Below, in pieces: positions 1-12,488 of a DNA stretch of 64,000 nt. Origin of the DNA: Chondrus crispus (Eukaryota; Rhodophyta; Florideophyceae; Gigartinales; Gigartinaceae); assembly GCF_000350225.1 (NCBI RefSeq), contig NW_005179019.1, positions 62,001 to 126,000 on the forward strand, written 5' to 3'. Both the position numbers and the translations under genes were made by a program. Under the pieces are notes generated by a model. It ran no database searches and had not been told where the DNA came from. It saw nothing but the letters and a program-made list of their open reading frames with translations. Position 1 is the first letter of the stretch; the number at the start of each line of letters is the position of its first letter.

Positions 1-2002
1 TTCGACTTTCCTGTACGCTCCCCCGATCCCCAAAATGAACAAAGAGAAAGAAAAAAACAAAGAGCTCGTCCAAACCTGACGACGTGGTTGAGTCGCACTT
101 CCTTGAGAGTTCCAGCGGTCCGCTTCCTTGGGGTCGCACATGGCTTTGGGGGCGGTACTGTGCGTACGACTTGCACTTGCCAACACTTATCCAGCATCCC
201 TTGCGCTCGTTGCGATTCGTTTTCTAAAAATTGATTCAAAAATCGCAGTGGTGCTTTGTGCTCCACACTGGTTACGCAACACTTGTCCAAATGTCTCTTC
301 TGTGAAGTACTGTACTGTACAGCACTCCTGATTTTTCTCTACCAATTTCCCATCTGGCGAGGGCAGATCGCCGATGCAAATGTAATTTCACGGGCGAGTG
401 GCGACGCGGGGTCGCTTCTGCTACCAAGTCGAAGTAGCTCATTGTTCTGACCGAGTTCATAGGGGTCTCATTGTTCCGTGCAGTCGTATCGGAAGAAAAT
501 CTCTCACGTCCGTCGGATGTCAACAAGTCTGCTGATCTGGCGGGAGCGTCGGCGTCTTTATTCTGGTCCCTTCGTTTCAAGTTAATTCGCCTCTTCGTTG
601 TCCTTCTACAGGGCTCTCTTAGCTTGCCCGTCGGTACTCGCGGTTTGGGTACCTTCTGGACCATGCGGTAAAAACAGAAAACAGAACAAACGAGGAGAGT
701 AAAGGAATTGACAGTAAAAAGGAAAGTGGAGGGGTCGTTGTCACTAAATTTGAAACCCTTTCCCGATCAATGAGCAATTTCCCCTCGTTCTGTTTAACGA
801 TCTTGACACGTTTGAGGTGCGTCCTGTGTCAGCTCGCGTCCGACTTGCTGGGTTTTCAATAAGTCTGCCGTTTTTGCCGAACTCTGGTACTGCTCATGCA
901 CAGTTTGTGTCATTGAAAATGACATCGTAGGTGTAATTTTCTTTCGACAGACTCGCAAACTTAAAGAACCCGAGCCGTTGTCCACAGTCGATGTGTATCA
1001 TCGTAGGCCTTCGTTGCCCCGTTTTTCTGAACATACCAACTCTCTGCGCCTATGAAATGCGAAGTCCCTTGACTTGGCACTCCAGACGGGTTCTCGTTCT
1101 TGACTTGTTCTCGTCCTTCTGTTGATCTGCCTTGAAGTTTTGTTGCTCGGAGTCCGCAATACGCGGTTGAGTCGCCGAAGTCCTACAACAAAAACAACAA
1201 CAAAAAGATAGAATATAATCCAGTGTAACAAAACAAAGGAGAAAGAAAAGAAACAGAGAACAAACAAAGAAACAAAATTATTGAAGAGAGGGTGTAGTGG
1301 GTGAGTGCTGAATGGATCGTTCTGTAAAATAGTACTGCGTCTTGTCGTCGACGTCGGTCGCTGCGGGGTTAATTGTAGCTGCGTCTTCGTGATGGTGGTC
1401 CCTATGGACGGATGTTCTTGCTCGTCGAGGGGGGGAAACGTGTCAGTAGTGAGTGTGTCGATAGGTCGTCATGCGAGGTCGGGTGTCACTCGACCGCGGG
1501 ACGACTCAGAATATTTATGCCGTCGATTTTGGCAAGCGACAACAATTTTGTCTGCGGACTGCAGTTGCAGCAGTATTTTCCTGCTTCTCGATTGTAATTT
1601 CGCAGCATGGCTGGAATCGATTTCTCACTTGTGTCGCCTGTTCAGCAGTTTGTTTTCGACACGCCTAATTTTTTTGATTACATCGTACTCCACGAAAACG
1701 AACCGCCTGTTCGAAACGTCATTTCTCGTGCGTACCGTGATGAGGCCTGCGTGTTTTCCGAGAGGCTCAATGCCTCATCCAGGGATAAAGTTTCGCTTCT
1801 CTGCCTTGTTCTTCTTTCCTTCATACTCCTTATTTGCGAACCTCGTAGATGCATTCCTTCCTCGAAGTTCTGACCTCCCTGTTGTCTCTAACCTACTAAT
1901 TCTATTTACGATGGCTATCCCGGTTGTGCGTGCGACGCTTGCGGGGGTAAGGGTAGCCTTTTCCTTCGGAAATATGTGACTATCGCGCCGCGGGGAATTT
2001 GC
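1..2002. other. Unassigned region left of Ty3-A copy 1
   Basis: No recognisable protein, RNA or LTR was found here. The short open frames have no family resemblance. A-rich, adenine/cytosine-biased stretches occur near 30-60, 670-720 and 1185-1280. The 3' LTR of the adjacent minus-strand Ty3 element should lie here, but nothing resembling its 5' LTR (9365-10408) is present, so that LTR is deleted or lies beyond the left edge. Confidence 0.5.
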
Positions 2003-2476
2003 TCAATGGGTTCTCACGTTGCGTCCTCGATGGTATACCCATACCATCTCATTGAGAATTAAGTTCTCCTCGTCGTAGCCGTGGTTCACGATCATGTCGA
2101 TCACATACTCCTGACCCTCGGCTCCTTCTTCCTGCGTTTCCAACTGTCCTTCCCCCTTCCGAAGAGCCAGCGACTCATCTTCATCCTGCTCTTCCAAACC
2201 TCCCATCTCTTGTAGATCGGGCGGGATGTGCGCAGCTTCCTGATTTACCAACGGTCTGTCATCCGTCCTCTCCTTCGCTTGCGCGACGGGTTCTTCTCGT
2301 TCCCGTTCTCGATTGAGGAACTGTAGCGCTTGTCGTAGCCCGATTATCGGCGTGTAGTCCATGAGACTAGGGGCTAATTCGACTCTGTCCCGCGATACGC
2401 GCTCTTCTTGGTCGCCTATAACAATAGCGACCGTATTCTCAGTTGACTCCTTCACTTCATACGGACCCGTAGCCAC
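2003..2476 (-). pseudogene. Ty3-A copy 1 integrase C-terminal tail
   Basis: Open frame of 157 codons reading away from the integrase core. It is Glu/Gln-rich in the middle and ends in a segment (YVIDMIVNHG...) that resembles the start of the chromodomain-like module found at the end of many Ty3 integrases. The expected Trp-Glu-Pro end of a chromodomain is not visible before the stop at 2003. It is separated from the integrase core by stop codons. Its role in an intact element would be target-site choice or chromatin binding; this is inference. Confidence 0.5.
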
Positions 2477-2619
2477 TTATGCCAACTTTATTTCGGCTCG
2501 ATGGCCGTGCCTTGGTCTTTCCGAAGGAATACGTATGATCCTGAAGGGATGTCATACTTCGGCTTGCAAAACCTTGCGTCAACGTTTCGCTTGTAGCGCG
2601 CTTGTTCTTTCGGCAAGCT

Positions 2620-3519
2620 CTAATCAGCGCCTTTCATCAGGCTTTCCAACCACGACTGCCATTTCAGGTAGTACGCTTGATTCGAGCTAAATCCTTCCAA
2701 CCTTGGCTGTGCTTGTAACGCAATGCTTCCTGGGGCCCGGGCCAATACTAGCTCGACCGGCGCGATGTTCGTAGTTCGATGAACTTGTGTATTATATGCG
2801 AACGTCACAGCGTCGCTAAACAAATCCCAGTCCTTCCGATGTTCTCCAACATATTCTCGCAACGTGGAAGTCAGCGTGCGGTTAAACCTCTCCACTTTGC
2901 TGTTGGCCTGGGGGTGATACGTCGTCGTGAAGACGTTGCGTATGCCCAAAATTCGACAAATGTTCTGGAAGAACCGAGCCGTAAACTGTGTCCCGTTGTC
3001 GGACAACAGCTTGACCGGTGGTCCGTATACGAATACCCAATGATGCACCAAGGCTTGCGCTATGTGTGCGGCAATAATTTTCTTGAGAGGTACGGTTCGT
3101 ACCAATTTGGAATATCGATCGCTGATCACGAGGAATAGAGATTCCCTCGTTTGGTGGTAATTAACTCACCGAGAATGTCGATCGCGACGTACTCCAAAGG
3201 AGCCTTTGGCGTAAACAGCTTCATTTCCTTCGTATTCTTCCTCCACTTAAACTCGTTCTCGCGCGCATGCGGCGCAATTTTTCGCAACTGCGTAGCAGTC
3301 TAGTGCCATCGTAAGCCATTAAAAATATCTTCTTGACGTCTTGTACAGTTTCCTGCCTCCAGGGTGGCCTGCTAATTTTGCGTAATGGCTCAGCCCTAGG
3401 ATGCGGTCCCTTAACGATTGTGGTATCACCACTTGTACAAACTCGGCCGTGGTACGGCATAGAGTTCCTTCGAATCCCACTGCCTCCGTTGTGAACATCC
3501 TCGCTTTTCCAGCGTTCAT
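2620..3519 (-). pseudogene. Ty3-A copy 1 integrase, frame-broken
   Basis: Minus-strand integrase remnant. The zinc-binding N-terminal part is spread over 3221-3519 (frame with GLSHYAKLAGHPGGRK, then a CAAC pair), and the catalytic core lies at 2620-3129 with LLSDNGTQFTARFF (second Asp) and YHPQANSKVERFNRTL (Glu), the D-D-E pattern of retroviral-type integrases. Frames change near 3319 and 3140. It is about 60% like the plus-strand element at 48.4-51.2 kb by eye, so both belong to one clade. Non-functional as it stands. Confidence 0.85.
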
Positions 3520-5132
3520 TTCTTCTTTAATTCGACTGCAGAAAGAGTAGACGGCTTGCTCGCGAATGAGCTCCTCCGGAGCGACGGCTTGGAAGTGATC
3601 GAGGCGATCAGAGGCGGCCCCCCCTCAAGTGCGAGGATGTCGTCCAGCCTTTCAAAATCTTCCTCGTCGTCTTCTGTAGCGTCGGCCGGTTCGGCCATAA
3701 AACATTGAATTTCGTCGTCGAATTCGTCGACGGTTTCTCCTTCCGTTAACAGCCTTGACAAGGCATCTGCCTGGCTGTTTGCCTTTCCTTTCTTGTACTT
3801 GATTTCGAAGTCGAATTCCGAGAGGCGTTGCCTCCATCGGATTAATCTCCCACTTGGGTCCGTCACGTTCATCAATCACCTCAACGAGGCGTAGTCGGTA
3901 TGCACAATAAAATGCTCGCCATACAGATATGGTATTAGAGTTTGAACAGCCCAAATAACCGCAAAACATTCCTTCTCTGATACAGAATAGTTTCTCCCGG
4001 CTGCGGCTAACGTTCTTGAAAAGAACCCGATGGGTTTACGTTGCGCATCCGGATGCATTTGAAATAATGCAGCTCCGATTTGATAATCACTTGCGTAGGT
4101 ATCCACCGAATATGGAAGGTCCTTCTTTGGCAGCGCCAGTACCGGTGGTGCCAAGATGACCTCCTCAAGCCTGTGAAAAGCCTTTTCTCACGGTTCGTCA
4201 AATCCTTCCAACCGGACCGGTTGTTCCTTCTTCAATAATTGATTGAGCGAATGGGTGACTTTCGCATAATGTGGGACGAACCTGCGGTATACATTACAAA
4301 GTCCCAAGAATCTTCTGAGCTGGGTCTGCGTTTGAGGGTACCTCATTTGTTCCAACCCCGCGATGCGAGCGCCATCGACCTCCAATGTACCTGGCCGAAC
4401 GACATGGCCCAGGTACTTGATCTTTTCGACAAAAAATTCACACTTGCGAAGTTTGAGCTTCACTCCTGCCTTCTCCAATACGGACAGTATTTCATCAACA
4501 TGAACAACGTGTTCTTCCCAAGACTTGCTGAAGATGATGATATCATCCAAATACACCAGACACGACTTCCATCAGAAAGGAGAGAGCAGTATATCCATGG
4601 CTCTCTGAAACGTCGCCGGCGCGTTGGTAAGCCCGAAGGGCATTCTTGAGAATCTGTAGAGACCTGAGTGACATGAAAAAGCTGTCTTGTCGCGATCCGC
4701 TTCGGGAATAGGCGTATGCCAATACCCCGAGATCGCGTCCAACCCGGAGAAAACCTTGGTGTCACCAAGCGAGTCCAGACACTCGTCCATGCGCGGCAAA
4801 GGGTACGTGTCCTTCACCGTCACTGCGTTCAGCCCGCGGCATTCTACGCAAAAGCGCATTGAACCGTCCGGCTTGGGCACCAGCAACACGGGCGACGCCC
4901 ATTCTGATTGTGCTGGCTCTATTACACCTGCCTCCAACATCTTCTGTACTTCTGCATCTTTAGTTTCGCGGGCCTTAGGCCCGGCCGAATACGGGGCTGG
5001 CGCAATTGGCGTTGTATCCGGGATCAACTCGATCCGGTGGAGCGTGGTGTTAATTTCACCAAGGGTCCCATCCCAGATGCGGGAATACTTCTTCAACATC
5101 CGACGGAACTTGTCGCGCAGCCGCTTCGGCAC
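3516..5132 (-). pseudogene. Ty3-A copy 1 reverse transcriptase and RNase H, frame-broken
   Basis: RT fingers and palm lie at 4572-5132 (VLLVPKPDGSMRFCVECRGL, then MPFGLTNAPATFQRAM). The catalytic YLDD box is at the start of the next frame, 4188-4556, followed by the thumb (RRFLGLCNVYRRFVPHY). RNase H follows at 3876-4154, with the Asp of VDTYASDYQIGAALF and the Glu of KECFAVIWAVQ, and the tether continues to 3516 (ADALSRLL). The breaks between 4572 and 4556 and near 4190 are frameshifts, so no continuous pol protein can be made. The YLDD motif itself is intact. Confidence 0.9.
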
Positions 5133-5152
5133 GTGGCTCAGGTCGAGCTCCT

Positions 5153-6187
5153 CTACGTCCGGCGGTGGCGGCTCAACCCTGCGTTGCGGCTTCGTAGATG
5201 CCGACGCGGAGAGCCCTGCCGTCCGTTCTTCTGGCTGGTCCTCCCGGCCTTGATCCTACGATTCGCATCTTGTCTCACCCGTAGGCGCCTTGGTAGAATT
5301 AGGAAAATTTTCCTTCTGCCTTTCTTGAATTCCGAGAACTTCACCGATGGTGGTTTTGCTCTCAAGGACGGGCCTTTTTGCACCCTGACAGGGTACGTCC
5401 TAAAATTCGCAACGAGTGAACGAAATGGCCTGTCAGGCTCAATCTGAACGACACCATTCGTGCACGTCAACCCGTGCCTTTCGTACAACGACGAGTACGG
5501 CTGAACCACAACCAAGCCCGCCCTCTTCCAGGTGCATTCAACGACGCGTTGCGTCCCTGGCTCGATAGTCGTGGCCCTTGCCACTTTTACCTTGGGGGAA
5601 ATTCGCTCCCCCTTTCCATCATTCTCGTCCTCTCCCGGGACGAGATTCTTCTTCCCTTTTCTCGGCGAGAACCGCCTAACTATCGGAACCTACGAGAAGT
5701 CCGCCAACTCAACCGTTTTCTTCCTTGGATAAATTGCTTCCGCGAACCGGTCACAGTAGTCCGCGCCTAGAATTAGCGGGACTGCGAGTTTTTCAAATAC
5801 AATAAACTCCGCTGCGGCCACGAAACGTCCAAGCCTCACAGGCATTTTAATTGTGACGAGGGTTCGAAGTGGCCGGTTGTTCGCATCGTCGATGTCTTGG
5901 GTCGGTCCGAAGGACACTAGAGATTCCATTCCAGCCGGGAGTTCCGATTTTCGCACAAGGTTTGGTCCCGCGCCGGTGTCTAATACACACAACACCCGGC
6001 TCATTAATCCAACCGTTGGTCCAATGTCCGCGTAAACTTTGTAGTTTTTTCGCGCAAGGACCAAGATCTTCTCGGGACTCTCCCATCGCTTAACCCTGTA
6101 CCAGGGTATCCGAATTTCTTCCCGCGGACAATCCTTGACTCGACTCAAGATTTTCTTGAATTGAGTCGGCCCCTTCAGCTTATCCAC
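5153..6187 (-). pseudogene. Ty3-A copy 1 aspartic protease and linker
   Basis: The protease frame is 5690-6187, with the catalytic motif LDTGAGPNLV and the flap/ILGADYCDRF region typical of retropepsins. A linker frame (5153-5584) containing a PGTQRVVECTW segment joins it to RT. The same protease in copy 2 (39326-39785) is closely similar, which confirms the family. In an intact element it would cleave the Gag-Pol polyprotein. It is separated by frame breaks from gag and RT. Confidence 0.85.
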
Positions 6188-6333
6188 GAATCCAACAACC
6201 TCCTCATCGAGGCCTGATTTTCCCTTAGAGACCGGGAACGGGGCTAAGCCCCGGGCACATTATGTCGACCCTGTGCCTCTTGCGACTCATGCGATATTCC
6301 CCTCTCTAGTTTTCCTGCTGCTGTGGGTTCTTC

Positions 6334-9203
6334 TTATCCTCCGACTAGGGCCCCGCGGCTGGGTCTCTTGACGGTCGGTTCGGCCCGTTGGCGGAGGCAC
6401 TCGGTGTGCTTGCCGTCTGAGACTCGAACCAATTTTTGACCCTCAAATAATTCGTCGATGGAATCCCCAATCTCTCCATCGGAGACAACGCCTCGTAGTT
6501 CCCCAGAACCTTGTGCATTTCTTGAAGGGAAAGTATGCACTTGGGTGCGGTGTGCCCCTTTTTGTAGCAATGAAAGCATATGAGCCCATGCTTCTTGACA
6601 GGGTACTGCGGCCTCGGCCGGGCGTTGACTTGCGGCCTTCCTGTCCAGCCTGGACGTCGGAACTGGGTACCCCTGTCCTCCATCGGGAGGCGCGGCGCCG
6701 GCGTGTGGCCGCGCCCTTGGAACGCTAACACGGGATCCGCGGTGTCGTTGTACGACTCCGTCGCGCACGTTGGCGTCTGCAGAGTGGACGTCCCACTCCC
6801 TCTGTATTCTCCGTATCCGTAGCCCTCCGACGGTGTCGTGCACGACAGCGACGTGTGGCGGCTGTACGCAGAGCGACGCGCGTTAGTACGCGTAAGGGAA
6901 TTGGGGAGACCACCCGGTGAATGACCGGAACCGGGATCCGGGCGCGGCTTGCGCCGTAGATAGGTAGAACTAGAGTCAGCAATAAAGAGGAAGAATTAAA
7001 GGAAAAACAGGCCGAACAGAGTGGACAGCACAGTAGTTAACGTAGCGCTCGCGCGGTACGGTCGACGCGCGCGGGGATGGCAGTTGGAATTCCAGGGGTG
7101 TAGATGGCTCGGTCGGTATGGGCGAGCCAGTACCGAGTCGAGGCTACAACCTGGAATCCAGAAACCAAGGTAAAAGACCCGAGGCTTCGTGCCTCTTTAC
7201 TTTGATTCTCCGGTGGACTATCTAGTCCCCCGTCGCCGTAATGGCGAAGCTAACTTATACTGTAAATTAGAATAACTAGGAAATAACGGGTGTAGCCCCG
7301 AGGGGACCAAGTACAGCCCCCATGGGCCCTATGGGTTGCGGAGGGATTACACGTGTCCACGGAGAGGTCTGGTAGAGCGGCAGGGGAGTCCACGTGTACC
7401 CGTGGTACACGTAGTGGCGGCGAGAGCGATTTTAGCGAGATTAGAACGGCTGTCTCGGTACCGAGTACAGTGCACTACAGATGGCTCATAAAATTCGCCT
7501 CCGGCGACAAAAGCTCCGTCACAATAATTTTCGTTGCTCCTTTGCGCACTGCGTCCCTCCGAGCTTGAAATTGAATCTGCCAGATGAACTGCGGCGCGAC
7601 TTTTCGGAATCGGGTGAGGTGCCTTCGGCTTGCTCCCCACCCTCAGCGTTGCTGGTGCTTGGATAGTGACCTTTTTGGTCTTCCTCTCCTAAGCGCGGCT
7701 CGCCGAACCATGCGCCTTAGCGTAATTTACCAGCCTTAGAAACGAAATGTCCCGATTATCTCGACGATACTGGGACACCATGGCCTTGATGCTCGCCTTT
7801 AGCCACTCGATGAACATAGTCATCTGCTCTTCCATTGAATAGACATTTCCACATCTATTACTCGCGTCTGTCAGACGGATGTAGAACTCCATCTCGTCTT
7901 CAAACGGTCTCCGCTGAACTTCTCGCAACGCGAGAACGGCTTGGCGGATCGCCTCATCGGTGGCGAAATTTCTCAATAACCACTGTACGGCCTCCGGCCA
8001 GACTGACACCTTCCCATGACGGGATTCGGCCGTCTGTGACACAGAAATGTACTGTCTCAAGGCGATGCCTCCAAGAAACTCGGGCAGCAAGCGAATAGAT
8101 TGCCCTTCGTTCATTTCCAGCGTATCAAATTCCTGAACCAACTTGGCGAAAAAATCCAACACAAGGACCCCGTCTTCTCCAGAAAACGTGTTGTCCCTCT
8201 TCACCTTCCGTGGTATGTCTCTTCTAATTTTTCGCACGGCGGTTCGCCGAGAACTCGACAAATATGTCTGCGGGTTTCTCAGACGGTACGTCCGGTACGA
8301 TAACAAATTCTTGAAGAGGTAGTTGGTCGGATTCAGCTCCTCCAACTCCTCCCAACGCGGCCCGCGTCGCGTAGCGACGTCCTCTGGCTCAGCGTCCTTG
8401 CCTCTCCGCGAGGCAGACGAAGTGATCCCGCCCCGTCTGGGGGAAATTTTCCTGCTTCGCGAAATTCCGTGTCCTTCCTCTGAACGATGTTCGGAATCGC
8501 CTGAATGGTTCGTCCGTCGCCACCATCTTGGAAAGGACCTTTTGACTCTGACATTGAGTCTTGGTCCTCCGGCTCGTCATTACAGTGACTTTTGCTTCCT
8601 CGTTGCCGGTTCTTCTTCGAACACTTCGACTTAGAACTCCGCTGTACAGCGGCCTTGTCCTTCTTCGATCGACGGTCGCCTTCTCGACCAGTAGGGAGCG
8701 GCTCTTGCCCGGCGGCCTGTTCAAGGTCCTTGAGACGATGAGCGGCGCGGTCAAGCCTGTCGTCGATACTGGCTCTAAAATTCCCCAAGGACTCCAAAGC
8801 TTGATTCGCGTCGCGCCTTGCGTCCTTGACTGAAAAATTTCAACGAAGCTAGGACCTCCGGCTCCAGACCGTTGGTCGCATCACCTCGATCCACTCGAGC
8901 CGATAGCTCTCCTAAAACGGTGTGGAACTCGGATGCTTGCAACTCCAGTTGCTTCCGGACTAGGGCTAATTCAGCCTCGAGGTTTTTCGTCATCTCTTGG
9001 CGAATTTCCTCGCCCATTTTCTCGAACCTGTAGGATAGGTTATCCTTGTCGGCGTCAATCCCCGTCGGGGATTGTTGACCTTCGGGATCCGTGGCAGTAT
9101 TGGCCTGGCTTCGGGTGCGAGGACCTCGCAGGATCCTTGACGCCCTTGCCGATCCGATTCTGCTCGCCCCGGGACCGACGTCCCCGGGAGCGCTTGTAGA
9201 CAT
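6334..9203 (-). pseudogene. Ty3-A copy 1 gag, frame-broken and interrupted
   Basis: The Gag starts at the ATG at 9203 (MSTSAPGDVGPG). The N-terminal part (8775-9203) is charged and coiled-coil-like; a Lys/Arg/Ser-rich middle lies at 8333-8797; the capsid-like region (ELNPTNYLFKNLLSYRTYRL) is at 7689-8345; and a CCHC zinc knuckle (CFHCYKKGHTAPKC) is at 6345-6731. Copy 2 keeps capsid and knuckle in one frame, so the breaks here are decay. A 646-bp LTR-like insertion at 6834-7479 further splits the gene. Confidence 0.85.
6834..7479. repeat. Solo LTR-like insertion inside Ty3-A gag
   Basis: Copy 2 of this element (near 40340) lacks the segment, which shows it is an insertion. It begins TGTCGTGC and ends GTGCACTACA, and is flanked by GACGG (6829-6833) and GATGG (7480-7484), a plausible 5-bp target duplication with one substitution. 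Size (646 bp), TG...CA ends and lack of coding capacity fit a solo LTR of an unidentified retrotransposon family. Orientation is not clear. Confidence 0.65.
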
Positions 9204-9364
9204 AGTCGGTTATCAATAAACGAACCTAACTTAACACAAAAAATAGAAAACGCTACAGCACCTAAATAACTTACGTCGCAGAGACAACTCATGTAGTCCG
9301 TTTCAGCTTACGCAGTTTCTAGGTCGGGTCTCCTGTACGCAGTTATAGGTCGGGAGACCACTTA

Positions 9365-10408
9365 CGTAGTGCAATGCGCCTGTCAGGCAGAGACCGCGGT
9401 CCGATGGTCCAGCAAAAACAACAACAGCAACAAAAAGAAGAACTGCCGATGGCCAGCGCTACGGAGTGTCCGACTCTCCCTTCTCTGTTTAAACGAGCTT
9501 GCGACTCGTAGTAGCTCAGATACCTGATAGGAGGGGCACAGAGAAATAGCCCGGCCCGGGATCGATGTGGTAGAGACTTGCGAAGAGAACTGCTCAACGA
9601 GTGTGGGGTGGGGCGCGTACTTAGGTACCCCAGTTCCACTGGGTTGTAATGCCAATGCTCGATGAGCTTCTTCGACACCTTGTAACGCGACAAGGCCTTC
9701 GACGGGGCGTCGCAACGCAGCCCGACGGGATGAAATGAAAGTAGCAGCGCTACGTCAACTGTGCCGCCCTATGGCTCGAAACACCTACACCGGTTCGGTC
9801 GCAACCGAGGCCGGTGGCACCAACACTGGTTTGTAACGCGACAAAGCCCTTCGAGGGAGACGTCGTTGCAACAGTCTCCGTCGGAAAATAGGTCACAGTA
9901 GCAACGGTACACCAATTGTGTCGCCCGATGGCCGAGACACCTACACCGGTTCGGTCGCAACCGAGGCCGATGGCACCAACACAAGATAAGGGAAAAATAG
10001 GTAGAATTAGAGATAGAAAAGGACAGGGAAATAAAGGAGAAGGAAAGGGATCCCCCGAACGCAAAGGATAAAGTTATCAGTAGTTAAAGGAAATGTCTTG
10101 TAAAGGACGGACTTCGACCAAGGCGATATCAGACTCTGGCAACTCGGGGTACCTTTAATGACTTGGTGGTCAGTGGGCTAAGGTACATGTCGCCCCACCG
10201 GAGCCACTACAGTACCTCGCGGCGCTAGACCTTAGATCTAATCTAATGCCAGCAAAAATAATGCGAACTAATTAACTAAATAGAATAAAACAATTAAAAA
10301 TTAAAACTGTGCAATTATTCACACGTGTGTCCCCCATCCCGGACTAGTTGTCATCTCCAATTATTTTCCTTTCACTTCACCCCCTGTAGAGCCCTGTATT
10401 GCACTACA
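9365..10408 (-). repeat. 5' LTR of Ty3-A copy 1
   Basis: Ends TGTAGTG/CACTACA when read on the minus strand, with the inner end mutated (CG for TG at 9365-9366). It matches the LTR at 42282-43240 and the solo LTR at 53763-54813. It contains two copies of a roughly 150-bp promoter unit (about 9690-9985), whereas the copy-2 LTR has one. Just inside the LTR the sequence on the minus strand has TGGTCTCC, a candidate primer-binding site complementary to a tRNA 3' end GGAGACCA, within a short repeated leader (9310-9364). Confidence 0.85.
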
Positions 10409-12465
10409 TCTTCGGCACCTGAAGCAGGTATTTGATGTGATTGACGAGGCCGGTCTTAAGCTTAAGCTGACAAAGTGTAGCTTCGCCCAGGCGAAGATCA
10501 AGTTGCTCGGTCATACTGTCCACAAAGGCGGGATTGCCGTTGATCCAAGCAAGGTCGCAGTAATTCGGAATGCACCGATCCCGACCACTACGACTGAACT
10601 TAGGAGCTTTCTCGGGTTAGCAAGCTACTATTGTCCTTTCATCTGCAAGTTTGCGGACATTGCTGCGGTACTCCATGCGGCTACATCCGGAACGGAAGAT
10701 TGAAATGGACCGGATAAATGCAAGAAGCCTTTGATGAACTACACATAAAGTTGACTTCTCCGCCAGTCTTGGCTTACCCAGAATTCGAGAAGCCCTACGT
10801 CGTTGAGACGGATGCGTCATCGGTCTCCGTCGGGGCTGTGTTGGCTCAAAAGAAGGAAGATGGGAAAATACATCCCATCCAGTACGCAAGCCGTACTATG
10901 AATACATCTGAGCGGAAGTACTCCGCTTGTGAGCGTGAGGCGCTTGCGGTCATCTTTGCTTTGAAGAAATATCGTGTTTACGTGCTTTCGTCTACACCTT
11001 TCAAGTTGGTACTGATCACCAGGGTCTTAGTTACGCCTTTCGCAAGAAAGACATCCATGGTCGTTTGGCTCATTGGCTAGTCTTCTTAGCCGAGTACGAC
11101 TTCACCGTGTAATATCGTCGTGGATCCGCAAATAGTTCAGCTGACTACCTTTCTCGCATTCACCCCAAGAACGGCGACAACCCAACCTTCCAGGAAGAGG
11201 GACAACTTGCCCTCGCTATCACGACTCCGATCTATTCTTCAGGAGATCTAGAAGAGTCTTGCCAAGATATCATGTCCTATCTGCAAGGCGAAACACCGGT
11301 TGGGTTGGATGATTACAGGGAGTCTCGCATGAAGAATAATGCGAAGGACTTTCTTCTGTGGGAATCGAAGTTGTTCCGCCGCACCATTCATGGTCTTCGT
11401 GTTGTTGCCCCAATTTCCGACCACGAAAAGGTACTGAAGGATTTCCATGACGACATTGGTCATTGGGACTTGAAGAAAACTCGTCGATTTGTCACGGAAA
11501 GGTACTGGTGGCCGACCGTTTGTATGGACGTAGGAGACTACGTGAAGAGTTGTGATGGGTGTCAGAAGGCGCGTCCGATTCCCAAATACAAGACCACTTT
11601 GCGCCTTTCCATCAAAAGCTTGTTTGACGTTTTCTCTATTGACTTTGCTGGCTCCTTCCCCGCCACCTCGTCCGGAAATCGCTTCGTGTTGGTTGCGGTC
11701 GAACACCTCACAGGATGGCGAATTGCCCTATCCAGTGCTGATAGTACTGTTCAAGTGGTTCTTGACTTCGTCAAGAGAGAAATAATGTACTTATTCGGCC
11801 CTCCGCGAGCCATTCTCTCTGACAATGCTACCTGCTTCACAGCCTCGGCAGTTTCTAGATTCATGGCTCGGCACGGTATCACTTGGCGCACCGTCTTCGC
11901 CTACGCCCCCATGTCTAACGGTAGAGCAGAGAGAATGGTTGGAACTTTGAAGGCTGCCGTCCGTAAGACAGTTATTGGAACTGGAATGAAGTGGGCCAAA
12001 GCACTCACCCAGGTTCTGTATAGATATCGCCGACGTGCCATGAAGAACGGCCTGTCGCCATTCGAATTAATGTATGGGGTCCCACCTCGGATGGACTCCA
12101 GTGCAGAGACAGGTGCAAGCCTAGTTGTTCCTTCCTCCGACACTCACCGTCGTTTAGAACTTCTAGCTGCGTCTGTTCCGGGAGCAATTCGCTCCGGAGC
12201 TTCAGCAGAGAAGAGGATCGGTGTTGCATCTTCTGACTTCTTCCAGAAGGAGGAAAAGGTTCTTGTGGCAAGAGGAACCGCTTTCGGGGGCACAAAATGG
12301 CCTGCATTCGTATTGAAGTTCTACGGACCATCCAGAATCGTAGAAGGACGCCACCCTCGCTACTTGTTAGAATCGCGTCATGGCCGAATGTTGAGGAAAC
12401 CGATTCTTGCCCGTCGACTTGTACCCTATCGTGCAAGGAAAAATGAGCAGGACACCACGGAGTGA
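10409..12465 (+). pseudogene. Ty3-C pol fragment: RT end, RNase H, integrase
   Basis: The frame resumes directly at the LTR edge with the RT thumb (IDEAGLKLKLTKCSFA, then LRSFLGLASYYCPF). RNase H (10718-11080; ETDASSVSVGAVLAQ, CEREALAVIFAL) follows, broken by a frameshift near 11010 and a TAA near 11110. A long integrase frame (11272-12465, 397 codons) shows an HHCC finger (GHWDLKKTRRFV...CDGCQKA), the core Asp in IDFAGSFP, Asp in ILSDNATCF and Glu in NGRAERMVGTLK. It differs from Ty3-A and Ty3-B in sequence, so it is another family. The 5' half is absent from the window. Confidence 0.9.
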
Positions 12466-12488
12466 AAACAAATATGAATTGTAGCAAA

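Larger units (their letters stand above)
2003..10408 (-). mobile_element. Ty3/gypsy retrotransposon, family Ty3-A copy 1, decayed
   Basis: Minus-strand Ty3-type element in the order LTR (9365-10408), gag, protease, RT, RNase H, integrase, C-terminal tail. Every coding domain is recognisable but the frame is broken many times, so this is a dead copy. The right LTR ends exactly where the pol of another, plus-strand element resumes (10409), so this element inserted into that pol. The left LTR is missing. Domain order and motifs are seen directly; assignment to Ty3 rests on integrase lying downstream of RNase H. Confidence 0.9.

Noticed and set aside
1-2002. 3' LTR of Ty3-A copy 1
   Set aside because: No stretch matches the right LTR, including its very recognisable TGTAGTG end and promoter unit.
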